From the NCBI RefSeq assembly GCF_033807715.1, contig NC_084596.1, positions 39,038,958-39,102,957 on the forward strand: 64,000 bases of DNA, given 5' to 3'. Under the pieces are notes generated by a model. It saw only the letters and a program-made list of their open reading frames with translations, did no database searches and was not told the DNA's origin. The stretch comes from Cololabis saira. Its lineage: Eukaryota; Chordata; Actinopteri; Beloniformes; Belonidae. The position numbers and the translations under genes were made by a program. Of this stretch, positions 1 through 17,368 are shown piece by piece (position 1 is the stretch's first letter; every line of letters begins with the position of its first letter).

Positions 1-6610
<6,610 letters not shown>

Positions 6611-6650
6611 GTTTTAAACTTTGAAGAACAAAATATTGTTCAGGCAAAAC
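6611..6650 (-). other. 5' UTR part of the first coding exon, gene A
   Basis: The exon holding the ATG begins at 6650, after a pyrimidine-rich tract ending in CCCATAG. Its first 40 nt are untranslated. Gene B has the same acceptor at 39285. Confidence 0.8.
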
Positions 6651-7095
6651 CTATGGGAGAAAAACAGTTATAATAAAAACCAAAGCAAATAATTTGGCAT
6701 TATCAACTAATGCAATTTGTGTTTTCCATTCATAAAAGCAATAATTCCATGGGCTACTGTCACTTCTAAAAGCATTTAACTGTTTAAAACTGTCTAAACG
6801 AATAACCTTGCGTGAATATTTCTCAAATATTAGTTACTGTAAATGGATATGAAGATGCCATGAAGCATCTGATGTGTCATACACGAAATTATAAGTACAA
6901 TCATCAAAAAAACAGGCATTACTCATTACTTCAAGGTTGCTTTGAATCTTACTTTTCAACAAAGTGAAACACTGCCTTCATACAAAATGTAAACAACTCA
7001 GTCTATCTACAGTAACAACAGCTTTCAGTAATTTCAACACTCCCCAGCCACAGCAGAGCAAGTCATTGTGTTCATTTAGTTTGTGGTTTTCTTAC

Positions 7096-7135
7096 CTCTG
7101 ACTGTCAGCCGTATGAAGTGAAATGATGGATCCAG
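7096..7135 (-). other. Noncoding first exon of MYH gene A (5' UTR)
   Basis: A short exon ending in CTGACAGTCAGAG|GTAAGA (donor 7090-7095), followed by a roughly 440-bp intron before the ATG exon. The same sequence stands upstream of gene B. The 5' end is inferred, about 25-30 nt downstream of an A/T-rich TATA-like motif at 7161-7168. A noncoding first exon is normal for vertebrate sarcomeric MYH genes. Confidence 0.65.
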
Positions 7136-7400
7136 TGGAAGACACCAGTCAGCCCCTCCATTAATAAAGGTTGCAAGTCAGCCAAATATGGGGATGATTA
7201 ATAAAGAAATGGCATCCGTGTTGCCCATTAAAAAAAACAAAAACTCTCAAAATTGGATTGAGCCCAGTGTTACTATTTGTTGCTCTCACCTTGAACAACC
7301 AACCACTACACCAAACTGGACATGACAAACTAAGGGGAAGGCAGGAGGTGGGGGAGCAAGGACAGGCTATTGTGTATCAAGTCCTTCTCATCTGTCCCAG
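7136..7400 (-). promoter_or_regulatory. Proximal promoter of MYH gene A with a perfect CArG box
   Basis: On the minus strand this reads CCATATTTGG at 7182-7191, a perfect CC(A/T)6GG CArG box (the SRF site class), followed by a TTTATTAA TATA-like motif at 7161-7168. A CAGATG E-box lies at 7389-7394. The whole segment is nearly identical upstream of gene B, including both motifs, while the more distal flank has accumulated insertions. SRF and E-box factors acting on muscle genes is established knowledge; use of these particular sites is inferred. Confidence 0.6.
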
Positions 7401-9137
7401 TCAGTTGTACATAGCAGGTTATTAATTATAAGGAATATTAAGAGCATTTCAGTTTTAAGCAAGTTCTTGTGAGAGTCAACTGCATAAATAAACCTTTTAG
7501 GACTTTTACATCCATGTTCAGCTATACCACTTGATCGTGTTACATATCATATGATGAAGTTGATTATTTATTCTCCATAAATTACTTATATATTCTTTAA
7601 TGGAATACATGAATGATTGACATGGTATATCAAAATGAGATTGATCTGAATAATAGCCATTTGTATAAAGATAGACAACCGTGCATTAATTCTCAAACTA
7701 AATAAAGTAACTTATGAGGCAGTCAGGATTTGTTGGACGGCAAACATTAAAAGATCTGGCATTCAACAATTCTCTGTGCAGTGATAGGATGTGAAAAATA
7801 TCTCGAGAAGAAGAACGAAGAGCTTCAGCTGTTGTTTGCAGAGGCAAGACTACGCCAAGGTCACAGCTATGAGGTCTTTTTGTTATCACTCACCACTGTT
7901 AACGGTTTGATCTACACTATTAATCCAACCTTGTTCACTTTGTATTGTTTCCTTCTCTTTCGCAGCAGTAGACATGCTCAGACACAATGCTGTCCAACTC
8001 ATGTAAGATGAAATGGTACTTCACAGAAGTACTGTATGTTTTGGGAGTGACCATCACTTTTTCCAAATAAATGATGAATAATGTTGAATCAGCCTTTAAG
8101 GAAGTTAAGATTAATTAACGAAGTTAACACCACCGGGAACAGAGCCCTGAATTATTAAGATTATTTCAACTGGTGTTTGGCAATCATATTGTTTTTGAGC
8201 TTTGAGCTTTGAATGTGCTATTAAAGCTCAGGTGATACTACGATGTGGTTTGTTTTTTGTTTAGTTTTTTTTTTACACCAGGCCTAATCTCAGGCTTATG
8301 TTCTTAAATGACATTTGATATGCAGCTATTTTAGCTATTTTTAGCCAACATACTCTAAGAAAAAGATTATGAAAGTCTTTGAAATGTTCAAAAACAATGC
8401 TCTTCAGACAGAAATGATGTATTGTAAATGTGTATTGAAGTGAGATAAATCACTATTCTAGGTCTTATTGGAAGAGATTAACACCATGTGCTTTAGCTCA
8501 AGGAAGAAAAGGTCTACCTAGACTGTTAAAATTAACACATCCAAAATCCTGGGATTGTATGGGATCACTGATCATAGCAAAGTATGTTTATACTTGTGTG
8601 GTGGCATGAAACCATCACTCAAGATTCAATTATATAGAGTAGATTATTAAAGTGTTTGCTGGTTCCAATGCAATCTATTTGAACTAATTCTTAATGGCTT
8701 ATACTCCCAATCGATTGATATGTTCCTTGAAGGAGCCTCACTTAGCAATGCCATCCCTATGCACAAGGCAAACCCACAAGGCGTATGCACCTGACAGTAG
8801 AACCTGGACCTCTGGAGGAGGGTGTGGGTGACCAGATGGCAGCAGAGTTTTGAACATATTGCAGTTTTTAAGGCTGGACACCAGACAGGATGCCATTGCA
8901 GTTCTCGAGTCTGGAGGTGATGAAGGCATAAATTATTGTTTCAGAGACTGAGAAGGAGAGAGTGAGTCGAAGGCGTGCTACTGAATTCATCCTTAATGGC
9001 TTATACTCCCAATTGATCGCTGCGTTCCTTGAAGGAATGTCACTTAGCAATGCTATCCTTATGCACAAGGCAAACCTACAAGGCGTGTGCACCTGACAGT
9101 AGAAACTGGACCTAACAGTAAAATAAGCTACGAAAGG
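7401..9137. repeat. Duplicated 5'-flank block of the MYH unit, copy A
   Basis: Distal 5' flank of gene A. The same order of sequence occurs upstream of gene B (40111-41438, then 46550-47475 after a gypsy insertion). It contains a repeated motif (two related units near 8690-8800 and 8995-9110, 'GCTTATACTCCCAAT' and following). Short ORFs in it are not shared in frame between copies and I call no gene. Confidence 0.75.
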
Positions 9138-11075
9138 CTTCGCCTTTCGACTCAGCTCTTTTTTCACCACGATGAACGCTGCACCGATCCGTCGGTCAAT
9201 CTCACGCTCCATCTTTGCCTCACTCATGAACAAGACCCCGAGATACTTGAACTCCTCCACCTGAGGGAGGACTTCTCCCCCCCACCTTGAGAAGGCACAC
9301 TACCCTTTCCCGGTGGAGAACCATGGCCTCAGTTTTGGAGGTGCTGATTCTCATCCCTGCCGCGTTGCACTCGGACTCAAAACGCCCCAGCAAATGCTGA
9401 AGGTCCCGGTCCGATGAAGCAACAGGACAACGTCATCTGCAAAAAGCAGAGACGAAATCCTGTGGTTCCCAAACCGGATCCCTTCCGGCTCCTGGCTACG
9501 CCTAGAAATCCTGTCCATAAAAATTATGAACAGGACCAGGGACAAAGGGCAGCCTTGCCGGAGTCCAACATGCACCGGGAACAAGTCTGACTTACTGCCG
9601 GCGATGTGAACCAAACTCCTGCTCTGATCATATAGAGACCGGACAGCCCTTAGCAGAGGGCCCCGGACCCCATACTCACCAAGTGCTCCCCACAAAATGG
9701 CCCGAGGGACACGGTCAAATGCCTTCTCCAGATCCACAAAACACATGTGGACTGGTTGGGCAAATTCCCATGAACCCTCAAGCACCCTGCGGAGGGTATA
9801 GAGCTGGTCCAGTGTTCCACGGCCGGGACGAAAACCGCATTGTTCCTCCTGAATCTGAGGTTCAACTATCGGCCGTATTCTCCTCTCCAGTACCCTGGCG
9901 TAGACTTTCTCGGGGAGGCTGAGAAGTGTGATCCCCCTATAGTTGGAACACACTCTCCGGTCGCCCTTTTTAAAAGGAGGGACCGCACTATCCCCTTCCT
10001 TCATGCAATGTCGCAGAGGCGTGTCAACCAAGACAGCCCTACGACATCCAGAGACTTGAGGTATTCAGGGCGGATCTCATCCACCCCCGGTGCCCTGCCA
10101 CTGAGGAGCTTACGAACCACCTCAGTGACCTCGGCTGGGTGATGGATGAGCACATCCCCGAGTCCACACTCTCTGCTTCCTCAATGAAAGGCATGTCAGT
10201 CGGATTGAGGAGATCCTCGAAGTTATGATTCCACTGTACGACGATGTCCCCAGTCGAGGTCAACAGCTCCCCCACCCGCACCGTAAATGGTGGCAGCAGA
10301 GTACTGCTTCCCCCTTCTGAGGCGCCGAATGGTTCGCCAGAATTTCCTCGAGGCCGAATGAAAGTCTTCTTCCATGGCCTCACCGAACTCCTCCCAGACC
10401 TGAATTTTTGCCTCCAGGACTGCCCGAGCTGCGGCTTGCTTGGCCTGCCAGTATCTATCTAATGCGTCAGGAGTCCCACAGGCTAACATACAGAGCCGTC
10501 TGGGAGATTTGCGAGGCCCTGTGCGAAATGGCCAGAGGAGGCCCTCACATTTGAATTCTTGGGTTTTTCGGGTCAGATCGGGTGTCTATATGCGCAATTT
10601 TAACGTTCGGCCTGACAGCTGTCAATCACACGGCGCTGAAAACTCAGATAGTCACGGACTGACTCAGTTCCATCTTTGATACAGTTTAAATACAAAAAAA
10701 AAACCTAACTGGTCTAAAATTACACAATGTATTTAGATAGATATAGACACAGCAGTCTATAACATCATTTCTGAGCTCTATAACGGAGAATAGACTCTAG
10801 TCTAGTTGACAACAACACAAAGCTCATTCAAATAGGCAGGTGGTCAAGAATACCACAACATTCTGATAAAGACATTATTTAAGAAGGTTACACTGACTCA
10901 CCAACGGTAGTTGACTCTTCCATAACCCAAAATAATCCAGGTAACGTGGAAAACGGGGTAACATTCAAAACTTTGTACAAATTTAGTCCTCTTTTAAACT
11001 TTAGCGCTCATCTCCTTCACGGCAAATTTGCTGTGACTGTCATAAATATGAACAATAGTTCCAACAGACTGTTAA

Positions 11076-11821
11076 AGGTATTGTGACATCATTTTTAAAA
11101 TGCTTTTAACACTATTAAAAGTCTTGGCCAACATCCCTCAAATGTGTCTAAAAGAGTGTAACAAGAAAAACTTCACTCTAGTACTCTATTCCTGGCTTTT
11201 TATTACAGTGTTTTTTTGCCCCGTGAAAAACGCTTCCTTTCCCCCCTTTCCTGTCAATCATTGCCCCGCTCCTCCTCCAAACCTCCTCCTCCTCCAGCCA
11301 TACGCTCACAGCGGCGTCGGAGAGTTAAGCCGGGAGCGACAGGCGAAGCATGCACGGAAAAGCAGGAGGGAGAACCACAGCAAACAATCATAAAAATAAA
11401 GGCATGCAAGCAGCACTGTCCCCTTGTCTTAAGTCCAGTCAGTGGCCGCGGGTCTTCTTAGCAGTTTTCCTCCGGTGATTAGAACAAAAGAGGCTATAAA
11501 CACCCGAGCGCGTCGCCGCGTAACCCTACGCCGTAGGCTCTGCGTCGGTGTAACGCGGAACCATAAATCAGCCTTTATGGTGCACTGGAGAGGAGAGGAG
11601 GCAGGGAGCTGGGTGGAGGGGGCGGTGATTTAGCGGGCCCTGACGTCACGGCCCGCCACCAAACCAGGTGCGCCGTTTTTGCACAGTTATGCGGAAAATC
11701 CCAGAAAGCACACAATACACTGAATGTTAAAAGTTCGTTGTTTTTTGGGTGTAATTGATGTCAAGACACCCAACAAAACACAAAAAATCAAGAAAAATGT
11801 GTTTTTCATGTCAGAATACCT
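11076..11821. mobile_element. piggyBac-like MITE (TTAA target)
   Basis: The ends AGGTATTGTGACAT and ATGTCAGAATACCT form a near-perfect inverted repeat, flanked by TTAA on both sides (11072-11075 and 11822-11825). A TTAA target is diagnostic of piggyBac-type insertion. There is no transposase. Short ORFs inside are not supported as genes. Confidence 0.7.
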
Positions 11822-11824
11822 TTA

Positions 11825-11967
11825 AGGCTGATTTATGGTACTGCGTTACACCAACGCAGCGCCTACGGCGAAGGTTGCGCGTCGCCGCATAACCTCGCCG
11901 TAGACTGCGCCGTACCCTATGGCGTATGCTCTGCGTCGATTTAACGCAGAACCATAAATCAGGCTTT
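11825..11967. mobile_element. GC-rich palindromic MITE (CTGATTTATGGT family)
   Basis: It starts AAGGCTGATTTATGGT and ends ACCATAAATCAGGCTT, and the interior is a degenerate inverted repeat of ACGCCGTAGGCTCTGCGT units. Related copies occur at 11480-11580 (half), 21520-21665, 48828-48968 and, more distantly, 53187-53700. Confidence 0.6.
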
Positions 11968-12929
11968 ACAGCCAATCCGCTTTGGCTCACGGCCCGATGC
12001 GTTCAGGACAGTGGTAAATTAAGAATTAGAACATTTTATCGTTATTATAGCCTACAATTTATGATGATATATGAATTGCACATATATTTATTGATATGCA
12101 CAGACAAGCACACATTTAGGTTTGTAATGGAACGTGATTGTTGATATTTATAAGGGAAAAAAAAAACGAAAAAAAAAAAACGGCCCATAGCGCGAGGCCC
12201 CGTGCACGGTTCGCACACCCCTTGCGGCGGCCCTGCTAACATAGCAGGGTAGGACTCCTTCTTCAGGCTGACAGCATCCTTTACTTCTGGTGTCCACCAC
12301 CAGGTTCTAGGATTGCCGCCACGACAGGCACCGGAGACCCTGCGTCCACAACTTTGAGCCGCCGCGTCGACAATGGAGGCAGAGAATATGGTCCACCAGT
12401 GGTGGACCAGTACTGATCTGTCCTGCATTATTATAGGTGGAAATGTAATTTAATTTAAAAGTAAAATAAGACAACAACTCTGTCATACACCATACCTTAA
12501 AGACGTTTGCAGAACAAAAGGGACAAAATAACAACTGAAACCCTTAATTGCTTTCTATCGTTAATGCCAAAATCACTTTGAAGTGTTGTGAGATGGAAAC
12601 ACAAAGTCATCCCAAAGTAGCAAGAGCTTTACTGTCACAACTTTTTTCAGAATGTGTTGCAGGCCGGAAATGCTGAATTAAATGTTAATTCACCAGTTAA
12701 AAGAAATACAATTGTTTTGTGGTGGTGGTAAAATTTACTACAGTTACATGAGAATATTAAGATCAAGGTGAGAAAAGTTTGACGTGTATTCTCAGTTCTT
12801 TTTTTGACGGCATATCACACGCTGAATTTTTTTTTCTGGTCATGAAAAAATACATTGATCTAATTAGCTTTTTTAGAGACCTTAAAAACACCAAAAAACA
12901 AAGAATTCCATGCGTTGAAATGTATTCAT

Positions 12930-13115
12930 ATCAATGACCTATTCATTGGGCTTCCGTCCAAAAGGCCCATTCAGTGACTGCCCTTGGTCTGCTCTTGTCT
13001 ATATGGCATTGTTTTCTTCTCTTTATCCTTGAGCACAAAGATAGCTTGTGAAATTCCTGCTGGCTGCCATTGAGGGCTTGATGATTCAGAGGATAACTTG
13101 AGGACAGCTTGTGAC
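12930..13115. promoter_or_regulatory. Conserved noncoding element, copy 1
   Basis: A block centred on 'GAAATTCCTGCTGGCTGCC' and 'GCACAAAGATAGCTTGTG' that recurs at 20640-20846, 50405-50605 and, more diverged, 59259-59338. Every complete or ghost MYH unit in the window has one copy downstream of its 3' end. The reading frame is not preserved, so a regulatory role is more likely than a protein; this is inference. Confidence 0.45.
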
Positions 13116-13491
13116 GCGACAACACGTGATAAGCCAATGAACAACTAACAATATCCTCCATATGCACTATATGTATTTGAACTTTCATCTTCTTCACGTA
13201 TCCCTAAGTCTATTCCAGGCTCGGGGTTGAGAACACTTGTCCATCCATTTAGGGTCTCATTCTCAGCTGTCAACAGTCCTTGAGTCTTTGACTTTTACAA
13301 TCACATGAGCAAGCAGAGGAAGGTGTGAGCCACCTTGCCCCGCTTAAGTTTGTAACTGGAACCAGGAAAGCTATTGGCAGTATTTGTCCGTTGATGTTGT
13401 GTAAGGTCACTTCTAAGGGGTGTTAAATTCTGGGAAAGGCTCACAGGAATTGATTGTTCTCTATCCTTGTTTTTTCTTTTCACACATGTAG

Positions 13492-13550
13492 ACTGTGGAG
13501 CCCAGTGGGGACTTTCATTCTGAGTACTGCTTTGAAGGGCTAGGACATAA
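13492..13550 (+). other. Exon-like block a, F copy 1
   Basis: Preceded by a pyrimidine-rich tract ending ACATGTAG, then ACTGTGGAGCCCAGTGGGGA. The block is conserved at 22308 and 51829 on. The 3' boundary is not defined, and it may not be an exon. Confidence 0.25.
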
Positions 13551-13636
13551 TAAAAGTGCTCAAAGTTACTTATTGCAAATTAATCAAAAATTCACGTCTT
13601 ACTTTATTGAATTATATAAATCATGTTTTCTTTCAG

Positions 13637-13749
13637 GCCACTATTCTGCACGAATCCACATCATCTGCCATCAGCCAGCTTCAACGATCTAAAGGGCTTT
13701 GGTGATGCTTTTTACTGGAGAAAGGCTGACCTCAACAGAGAATTCAGAG
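13637..13749 (+). other. Exon-like block b, F copy 1
   Basis: Flanked by TTTTCTTTCAG on the left and AG|GTGATT on the right, giving a 113-bp exon-sized unit. The homologous blocks are 22454-22585 and 51976-52099. Indels between copies break any reading frame, so a noncoding RNA or dead gene is likelier than a protein. Confidence 0.3.
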
Positions 13750-14948
13750 GTGATTTATTGTGACTTTACTGTTTGTGATATTTGAGACATTTTTGTCTGT
13801 AAACGTATCAAAATGGACCGTCATTGAGTGAAAGCAAAAGACTGACTAACTAAATTACAGAATGTTCACTCGTCTGTGCCCATATGTGTTTATGAAAATA
13901 CATTTGTGATTGTCAAGTGGTGTTTCTAGTTTTCCTCGTATGAACATAATAGAGCAAAAAGGAGCAATTTTTGAGTTTCTTATTTGGATGCTATGTTTAT
14001 GAACAAACTTCTCATGGCCTTCTTGACAGACACTGTGGCTATTAATGTTGGCACTGGAATCCAATTGGAATCCAAATACCAAAGCCATATCTTCAAATAA
14101 TGATGGAAAAAAAATCTTAAAATGAAAATTATTTTTTGTAGGGATTTTAGATTTCCTTCCTGAGAGGCTTTAATTATGAAATTCTACTATCAGAACTGAA
14201 ACACTGAATCAAAAAAAGAAAACTGTCAAAGTAACAGAAAAGCTTTCATTCTCATGATCACATGCATTGATTGCAACACTTGAATTCCAAATAAAAATAA
14301 TGATCCACTAACATTTTTTGTGATGAGTATTTAAAATCTAGTCCAGAATTTCTAAACTACTTAAACTGTTTTCTGTTGACCGGGAATGATGAGTTGCCAT
14401 TCAGTTAATGTCAGAATAGCATTTGCAACAGGTGACCAAGCTGTAGGAATAGAGTAGTTTTCCTTCCAATGAATCAAAGCGTTGCCATCACAAGGAATAA
14501 ATACATAAAATAAATGAATAAAATAGATTCATTTGTAAGCAGTTATTAGTGCAGGTGCCCATTGCATTACACTGTTGCCAAATCTAGACAAATCAGTGTG
14601 TATTACTAGTCTGTACTAATTTGACCTTAATGTGGACAACAGTATCTAGTATATATGGTGATATGCTGTATACTAATGACTGCTGGACAACTATGTAATA
14701 CATTCTGTATACTACACTGTCAGCACAGTACGTCGTATGAGCATTTAAAAATGTCCTTTGTTTAGGTGGACTATTTGTTTACTCATTTGTATCCACCGTT
14801 GAGGGCTTCTACTTAACTAAATGGGAATGAATATGTGAAACAGTAGATGTCCATTCTGAATATGATTTTATTTTTTCATAAAGAAAATTCCTAGGCAGGT
14901 TTTTTTTTTTCCAGTTCTCTTCAGTTCAGTTTAACTATGATTTTTAAT

Positions 14949-15135
14949 GGGCCGCTGCGTGGCACAGTGCTTTTAGCAAGCAGCCCATGTACTGAGGGTA
15001 CAGTCCTCCTGCAGTGGTCGCAGGTTCGAGTCCCGGCCCTTTGCTGCAGTCGTCTCCATTGTCTCTCTTTCTACCCCCTTCCTTCCACTTTGAATAAAGG
15101 CCACTAGAGCCACAAAATCTTAAAAAAAAAAAAAA
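14949..15135 (+). mobile_element. tRNA-derived SINE
   Basis: Contains a pol III B-box-like GGTTCGAGTCCC and ends in an A tail at about 15121-15135. The homologous F copy 3 (about 52245) has the uninterrupted sequence, so this is an insertion after duplication. Confidence 0.75.
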
Positions 15136-15780
15136 ATTTGTAATTGTCCAACGAAAAGCTGTTACCATGACTGTATTAAAACCGCAAACATAAAGTATTG
15201 TAAGATGTATTGAACTTACTGGTTTGTCGTTTTCTAGTTAGGGAACAAATCAAAATCTATGCATGTGTTGGAAGGATAACCATATTTGTTGAAAAAAATT
15301 AATTTATGTTTTTGCAAATGCAGCAGAATTTCTTTGACATTTTTCCTCATTCACTGTGCTTCGTTTGAATTTAATACACCTTGTATGACAACAATTTATT
15401 TATTCCTGACTGACTATTTAACACCATATGCTTCCTTCAAGAGGGTGACCATAATTTAACATTCCTCAATAGAGTCTGTGCTTGCATGAGGAAGCTGGGA
15501 GGAGGTGGAATTTTAAGAGCAGCAGCACCATCTGCTGAAAAGAGATCAGATTGTATCTGGGAGCCTAGTTTCTCAGCTCCTTTTAAAAACCTATGAATGA
15601 GGGATGGAATAAATCATGCAGAAGTGTAAAAGAGAGCACTCAAGATGTCTGCCTGAACAAGCTCCGAGCCTTGTTTATTTTATTCTTATTTAGGTATGTT
15701 TAATTTATACCTCTATTTGTATGAATCAATAAAGCTGTAGCCAACAAAAAGTAAAGAAGCCATTTTAGATGCTTATTCAA

Positions 15781-15893
15781 TTTATTTTACTGAACAAAAG
15801 ACATGCTTAGGGAGACACCATCACAAGGACAAGTGTGTCTCGGACACAAACTGGAAATCCTTTCTGAAAAAACAATTCTTCCTCAAGTCCTTT
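15781..15893 (-). pseudogene. Orphan MYH terminal exon with 3' UTR (ghost gene X)
   Basis: Matches the last exon and 3' UTR of gene B (25080-25195). The acceptor TTTGTTTCAG is followed by codons for KGLEEE at 15876-15893, and the AATAAA is at 15781-15786. A 2-nt deletion relative to gene B destroys the TGA stop. No MYH coding exon follows within the next 4.5 kb, so it is the remnant of a lost tandem copy. Confidence 0.85.
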
Positions 15894-16427
15894 CTGAAAC
15901 AAAGAAAGAAAATGGAATATAAACATTAAGTCATTAGTTTAGAGAAACTGCTATACAAGTCACCCTTAGCCAAACAATGTGGGGATTTACAATGGAGGAT
16001 TCTGCATTGAGCAATTGCAGTTAATGCCTTTGTTTCATTGTTGAATCCTGTTGTGGGTCAAGAGTGCCCATTTTGTTTTGTAAGAGAGACTGTGTTTCAT
16101 GCCTTCATGCAGTGTGTAAGGCTACAACCATTATTTGTGGTTCTACAGTCACTCATTTTCAATGGAGACTTTTATTTTGGGTTTTAAATATGTGCGGAAA
16201 AATCATTTCAAATGTCAGCTGATAAACTTTCTCCTAGGTCAAGCAAAAATGGCAATCTATGTTAGTCGTAGAAACCAAATTGAGCAAACTTCTAGTGATG
16301 ACATAGTAATGGTCTTTTCAATACTTGTGAGGTCTCGCATGTTAATTCATTTTCATTTTTACAACGCCATGATGAATATTGAATCTTATGAAGAAATTTG
16401 GTTTTATAATAGTGTGTTGTGTATGGT
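15894..16427. other. Intergenic, no gene recognised
   Basis: The first 60 bp still match the intron before the gene B terminal exon. The rest is AT-rich DNA without recognised repeats or conserved reading frames. Confidence 0.5.
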
Positions 16428-17368
16428 TGTGTAGAGAATCTTTTCGGGACCCCCACATAAACGAAGTTTTTCCTATAAGTACTAACACCTTCATCCATGG
16501 ACTTGAAGAAAAACACTGGAGTCATGTTTCGGCTGGTGTCCCATTCAAATACTGTGAAGGTCTTTATTGCAAGAAATACAATCAGTACCAAACACAGGAG
16601 AGCCGGCTTCCCGGTGACCGACTCTGAAAACTTTCATCGAGTCCTCCTTCTTATATACTATCAAAGGGCCTGGGGGCCACACCCCTGAGTTTTATGATTA
16701 CAACCCATATTCTTCCATTGTTTCCCTCACATATATTTTACCGGAGGAACAAGAAACAACCTTTCATTTTTTTAAACTTTTTTAACCACCCTCCCCTGCA
16801 CCTTTTATCAACAACAGGTGTCGTCTCTCAGAATCTTGTGTCTTTCTTTAGAATCTTGAGAACATTGAGCACACAAGGGGAGGATTCCCCGAGTGACACT
16901 TGTTGTTATAAATTTTGGAGTAAATTGCTCAAACAAGGGCTATCTCTAGACACCTGTTGTGATATATGACGCCCTCTATACCCAGAAAAGGGGGAGATAA
17001 CTTTGCACACCGAGAGCGGAGCTTCTCGCTCAGGAGTGCTCCCTTCCAATCTGAGCCCGAGACAAGCAGGTTTTTTTTACAGCATACAACATTCCTTTGC
17101 ATTGAGCAGAGTTGCAGAGATTTTTTATGGTCACCAAAGCTTTAAAAAACAACAATGATTATATAAGACTGTTAATCTTTTTCTACTACAAGGGAGGTGC
17201 AGATGGGGAGAAAGACACACACACAGAGACAGGAGAGAGAGATACACAGCCAGCTTTCATGTCGCTATACAGCGTCTTTCAAGGCCAAAATTAGCACAGA
17301 TCAGCAGAGTTAGAAACTTTTTGAAGTTAGACTTTAGCATATAACAAAATATATGAATCTTTGATACA
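16428..17368 (-). mobile_element. Probable retroviral LTR (decayed endogenous retrovirus, minus strand)
   Basis: On the minus strand there is an AATAAA near 16562, then an R-U5-like stretch ending GGGGGTCCCGAAAAG...CTACACA at 16428. A purine-rich tract just outside (around 17380-17400) could be the polypurine tract. The upstream LTR edge is estimated and no second LTR was found. The copy is partial. Confidence 0.45.

Larger units (their letters stand above)
10491..12235. mobile_element. hAT-type element inside the Rex3 LINE
   Basis: It begins CAGAGCCGTCTGGGAG and ends GCGGCGGCCCTG, with the 8-bp target repeat CTAACATA at 10483-10490 and 12236-12243. A shorter relative (615 bp) lies at 37091-37705 in gene B. 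The extra length comes from nested material, including a piggyBac-like MITE and a GC-rich palindrome-like MITE. Confidence 0.8.
9138..12410 (-). mobile_element. Rex3-like (RTE clade) LINE, 5'-truncated and interrupted
   Basis: The minus strand encodes a broken non-LTR reverse transcriptase. Readable parts include 'CSNYRGITLLSLPEKVYARV', 'EEQCGFRPGRGTLDQLY', 'FVDLEKAFDRVP', 'GLRQGCPLS' and 'FADDVVLL' (mainly 9351-10031), and upstream 'FGEAMEEDFHSASRKFW' (10223-10489). The 5' portion continues at 12244-12360 ('WWTPEVKDAVSLKKESY') beyond a hAT insertion. The block 'GACAAAGGGCAGCC' near 9541 resembles the region commonly amplified as Rex3. The left junction is visible because the 5' flank of gene B continues uninterrupted at the equivalent point (47476). 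Several frameshifts make it inactive. Confidence 0.85.
12415..15780. repeat. Duplicated 3'-flank (F) block, copy 1
   Basis: Colinear with 20450-25190 and 49515-52323. It lies where the 3' flank of a MYH gene would be and ends at an orphan MYH terminal exon. No convincing protein-coding gene was found. It contains the conserved element at 12930-13115, exon-like blocks near 13492 and 13637, and a SINE insertion. Confidence 0.8.

Noticed and set aside
7698..8011. A gene in the 5' flank (frames around 7781-7889)
   Set aside because: The segment is conserved between A and B flanks, but indels break the frame in copy B.
9351..10031. A 226-codon frame as a host gene
   Set aside because: Its motifs are those of a LINE reverse transcriptase (Rex3-like).
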